Made by a program: the position numbers and the translations under genes
Source: Nepenthes gracilis
Lineage: Eukaryota; Streptophyta; Magnoliopsida; Caryophyllales; Nepenthaceae
DNA: 64,000 bases
Direction: 5' to 3'
Assembly: GCA_033239525.1 (NCBI GenBank)
Contig: BSYO01000009.1
Span: forward strand, 18,125,299 to 18,189,298
Notes under the pieces: generated by a model
What the model saw: the letters and a program-made list of their open reading frames with translations, nothing else
The model's database searches: none
Told to the model about the DNA's origin: nothing
Shown: positions 62,956-64,000 of the stretch, one piece after another
Layout of the letters: the number at the start of each line of letters is the position of its first letter
Position numbering within the stretch: the stretch's first letter is position 1

Positions 62956-63754
62956 ATTCCTTAATAATTTAACCATATAATTTCACGTAAAATTTTCAGG
63001 TAAAAATCGTTTGATAAGTTTTAACAAATCATTATATAAGATTCAAAATTCATAAATATCAAATCCCTAATTTTCATTCTAGGGTTTCATACGAAGCTTC
63101 CGGACGAAATTTAAACCCAAATCTTGAGCCAAATCACAAGATCAAAGCTATAAATCATAATACATATACATAAATATGAAATTTAATCCAAAAGTCATAT
63201 GAAACATGCAACATTCGTAATAGAGGATAGAAAATGATGGTTTTAGAGTATAAATGTCAATGTGGAGACATTAAAAAGTGCTAAAATCGAAAAATAAAGT
63301 TCAGGGTACACTTGCCTTAGCCTGATTAATTAATCTTCTTACTCTAATCGGATCAGATATGGCTTCATTCCCCATTCTCCTTCTCTTTTCCTCCCTTTCT
63401 CCCTTCGTTCTGCTGCTGCTCGTGCATTTCTCTCTCCCCTATCCTTTTTAAACATGAAAATAATAAGTCGGTGTCAAGTTTTCTAGACCCGCGCTCGAGT
63501 GCCTAGCGAGCGCGTGGTGACCGTGGGCTTGCTGGAACTTGCGCCTCCATGGGCACTCGAGTGAGCAACGAGCGCCATGTATTTTATTTTTGCACCCTTT
63601 GTCGGGCTTGAGCATGCAGCGAGCCCAACTCTGCTTTTGCTACACTAAAGTTAATATTTTAATTTTTTTAATTTCACTTATGCTAAATTTAATATATTAA
63701 TTATATTCACTTAATTAGTAGAATTTACAATGTTTTGGGGGCCAGGTCATTACA

Positions 63755-64000
63755 AGTCTGGTTTTCGTTAGTTGAAATCTGAATTCTATACAGTACAATT
63801 AAAAAACGAGAGGTTAGAGGATGCGGAGACTCGCTTTCTGATATATCATTTGATAATCAAATAAAACATTAGAGGGTTTCGGAGAAACTTTCAAATATTC
63901 TTACATTTTCTGTGTAGCAGCTTTATAATGTGAAACGACTGAGATATTGAAAAAAAAATTGAAACTTTTAAACGTTCCAATGCAGTAGGAGAGAGCTACA
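63755..64000 (-). repeat. Right half of the interrupted old LTR fragment, then window end
   Basis: AGTCTGGTTTTCGTTAG and CGAGAGGTTAGAGGATGCGG followed by AGACTCGCTTTCTGATATAT match the part of the 38.4-kb repeat that follows the breakpoint (AGTCTCTATCTCTGTTAAC, AGGTCGGAGGATTGACGAG). Homology is clear to about 63870. The last 130 bp hold nothing else I recognise. Confidence 0.55.

Larger units (their letters stand above)
57487..63754 (-). mobile_element. Non-coding Ty3/gypsy element (minus strand) with a solo LTR nested in its 5' LTR
   Basis: Two direct LTRs (57487-59332 and 60835-63754) surround a 1502-bp interior. On the minus strand both LTRs start TGTAA(C/T)GA and end ATTACA. The interior next to the left LTR reads, on the minus strand, NFEDKISI followed by GGAAAGAT, the tail of pol and the purine tract typical of gypsy elements with this LTR type. 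Beside the right LTR, 60821-60832 read on the minus strand as TAGTATTAGATA, a decayed TGGTATCAGAGC tRNA-Met primer site. No gag or pol domain remains. No matching TSD was found (AATTT against AGTCT). Tekay/Del-like lineage is inferred. Confidence 0.8.
60835..63754 (-). repeat. Right (5') LTR of the gypsy element, interrupted
   Basis: 2920 bp as it stands; removing the 1059-bp solo LTR and one 5-bp duplication leaves 1856 bp, matching the left LTR (1846 bp). The homologous breakpoint in the left LTR is TACATTATCAGAATATACAA near 57880-57900. Confidence 0.85.

Overview
This is nuclear DNA from a eudicot plant. It is AT-rich and gene-poor: I can support only two protein-coding genes in 64 kb, both spliced with GT-AG introns. 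Most of the recognisable remainder is transposable-element sequence at different stages of decay, much of it nested. I do not recognise the species. I saw no bacterial or organellar features, no tRNA or rRNA genes and no CRISPR array.

Genes. At 4616-7552 (+) a four-exon gene encodes a 174-aa coiled-coil protein of the DUF662 family (annotated in plants as RAB6-interacting-golgin-like; Arabidopsis ACIP1 belongs here). At 31554-34255 (+) a three-exon gene encodes a 525-aa protein of the TON1-recruiting-motif TRM27/TRM28 type. As I remember the Arabidopsis genome, members of these two families sit side by side at two paralogous loci (AT2G36410/AT2G36420 and AT5G03660/AT5G03670). If so, the two genes are an old neighbour pair, pushed about 24 kb apart here by transposon insertion.

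Layout. 0-4.5 kb: AT-rich sequence with a copia-type solo LTR (941-1664, TSD CAATT). 4.6-7.6 kb: DUF662 gene. 7.6-16 kb: AT-rich intergenic DNA with a diverged repeat family. 16-17.3 kb: decayed Ty1/copia gag-protease. 17.3-26.6 kb: decayed LINE (ORF1 and ORF2) split by a gypsy-type solo LTR (21182-23589) and a copia-type solo LTR (24921-26481, TSD TTATG). 26.6-31 kb: AT-rich. 31.4-34.3 kb: TRM27/28-like gene. 34.5-36.7 kb: solo LTR (TSD CATAT) whose interior has become two minisatellites. 38.4-44.1 kb: scrambled minus-strand Tat-lineage Ty3/gypsy element lacking gag. 46.2-46.9 kb: related LTR fragment. 48.0-53.4 kb: a MITE carrying a complete 5-kb non-coding LTR element (LARD type). 55.5-55.9 kb: a TRIM. 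57.4-63.9 kb: a three-layer nest, in which an old LTR fragment holds a non-coding gypsy element whose LTR holds a solo LTR (TSD ATCAG).

No new biological system is visible. The most informative observations are the gene pair, the minisatellite-filled solo LTR, the LARD inserted in a MITE, the LTR motifs that link the LARD to the Tat-type elements, and the fact that every LTR insertion with clear target duplications is either a solo LTR or non-coding.
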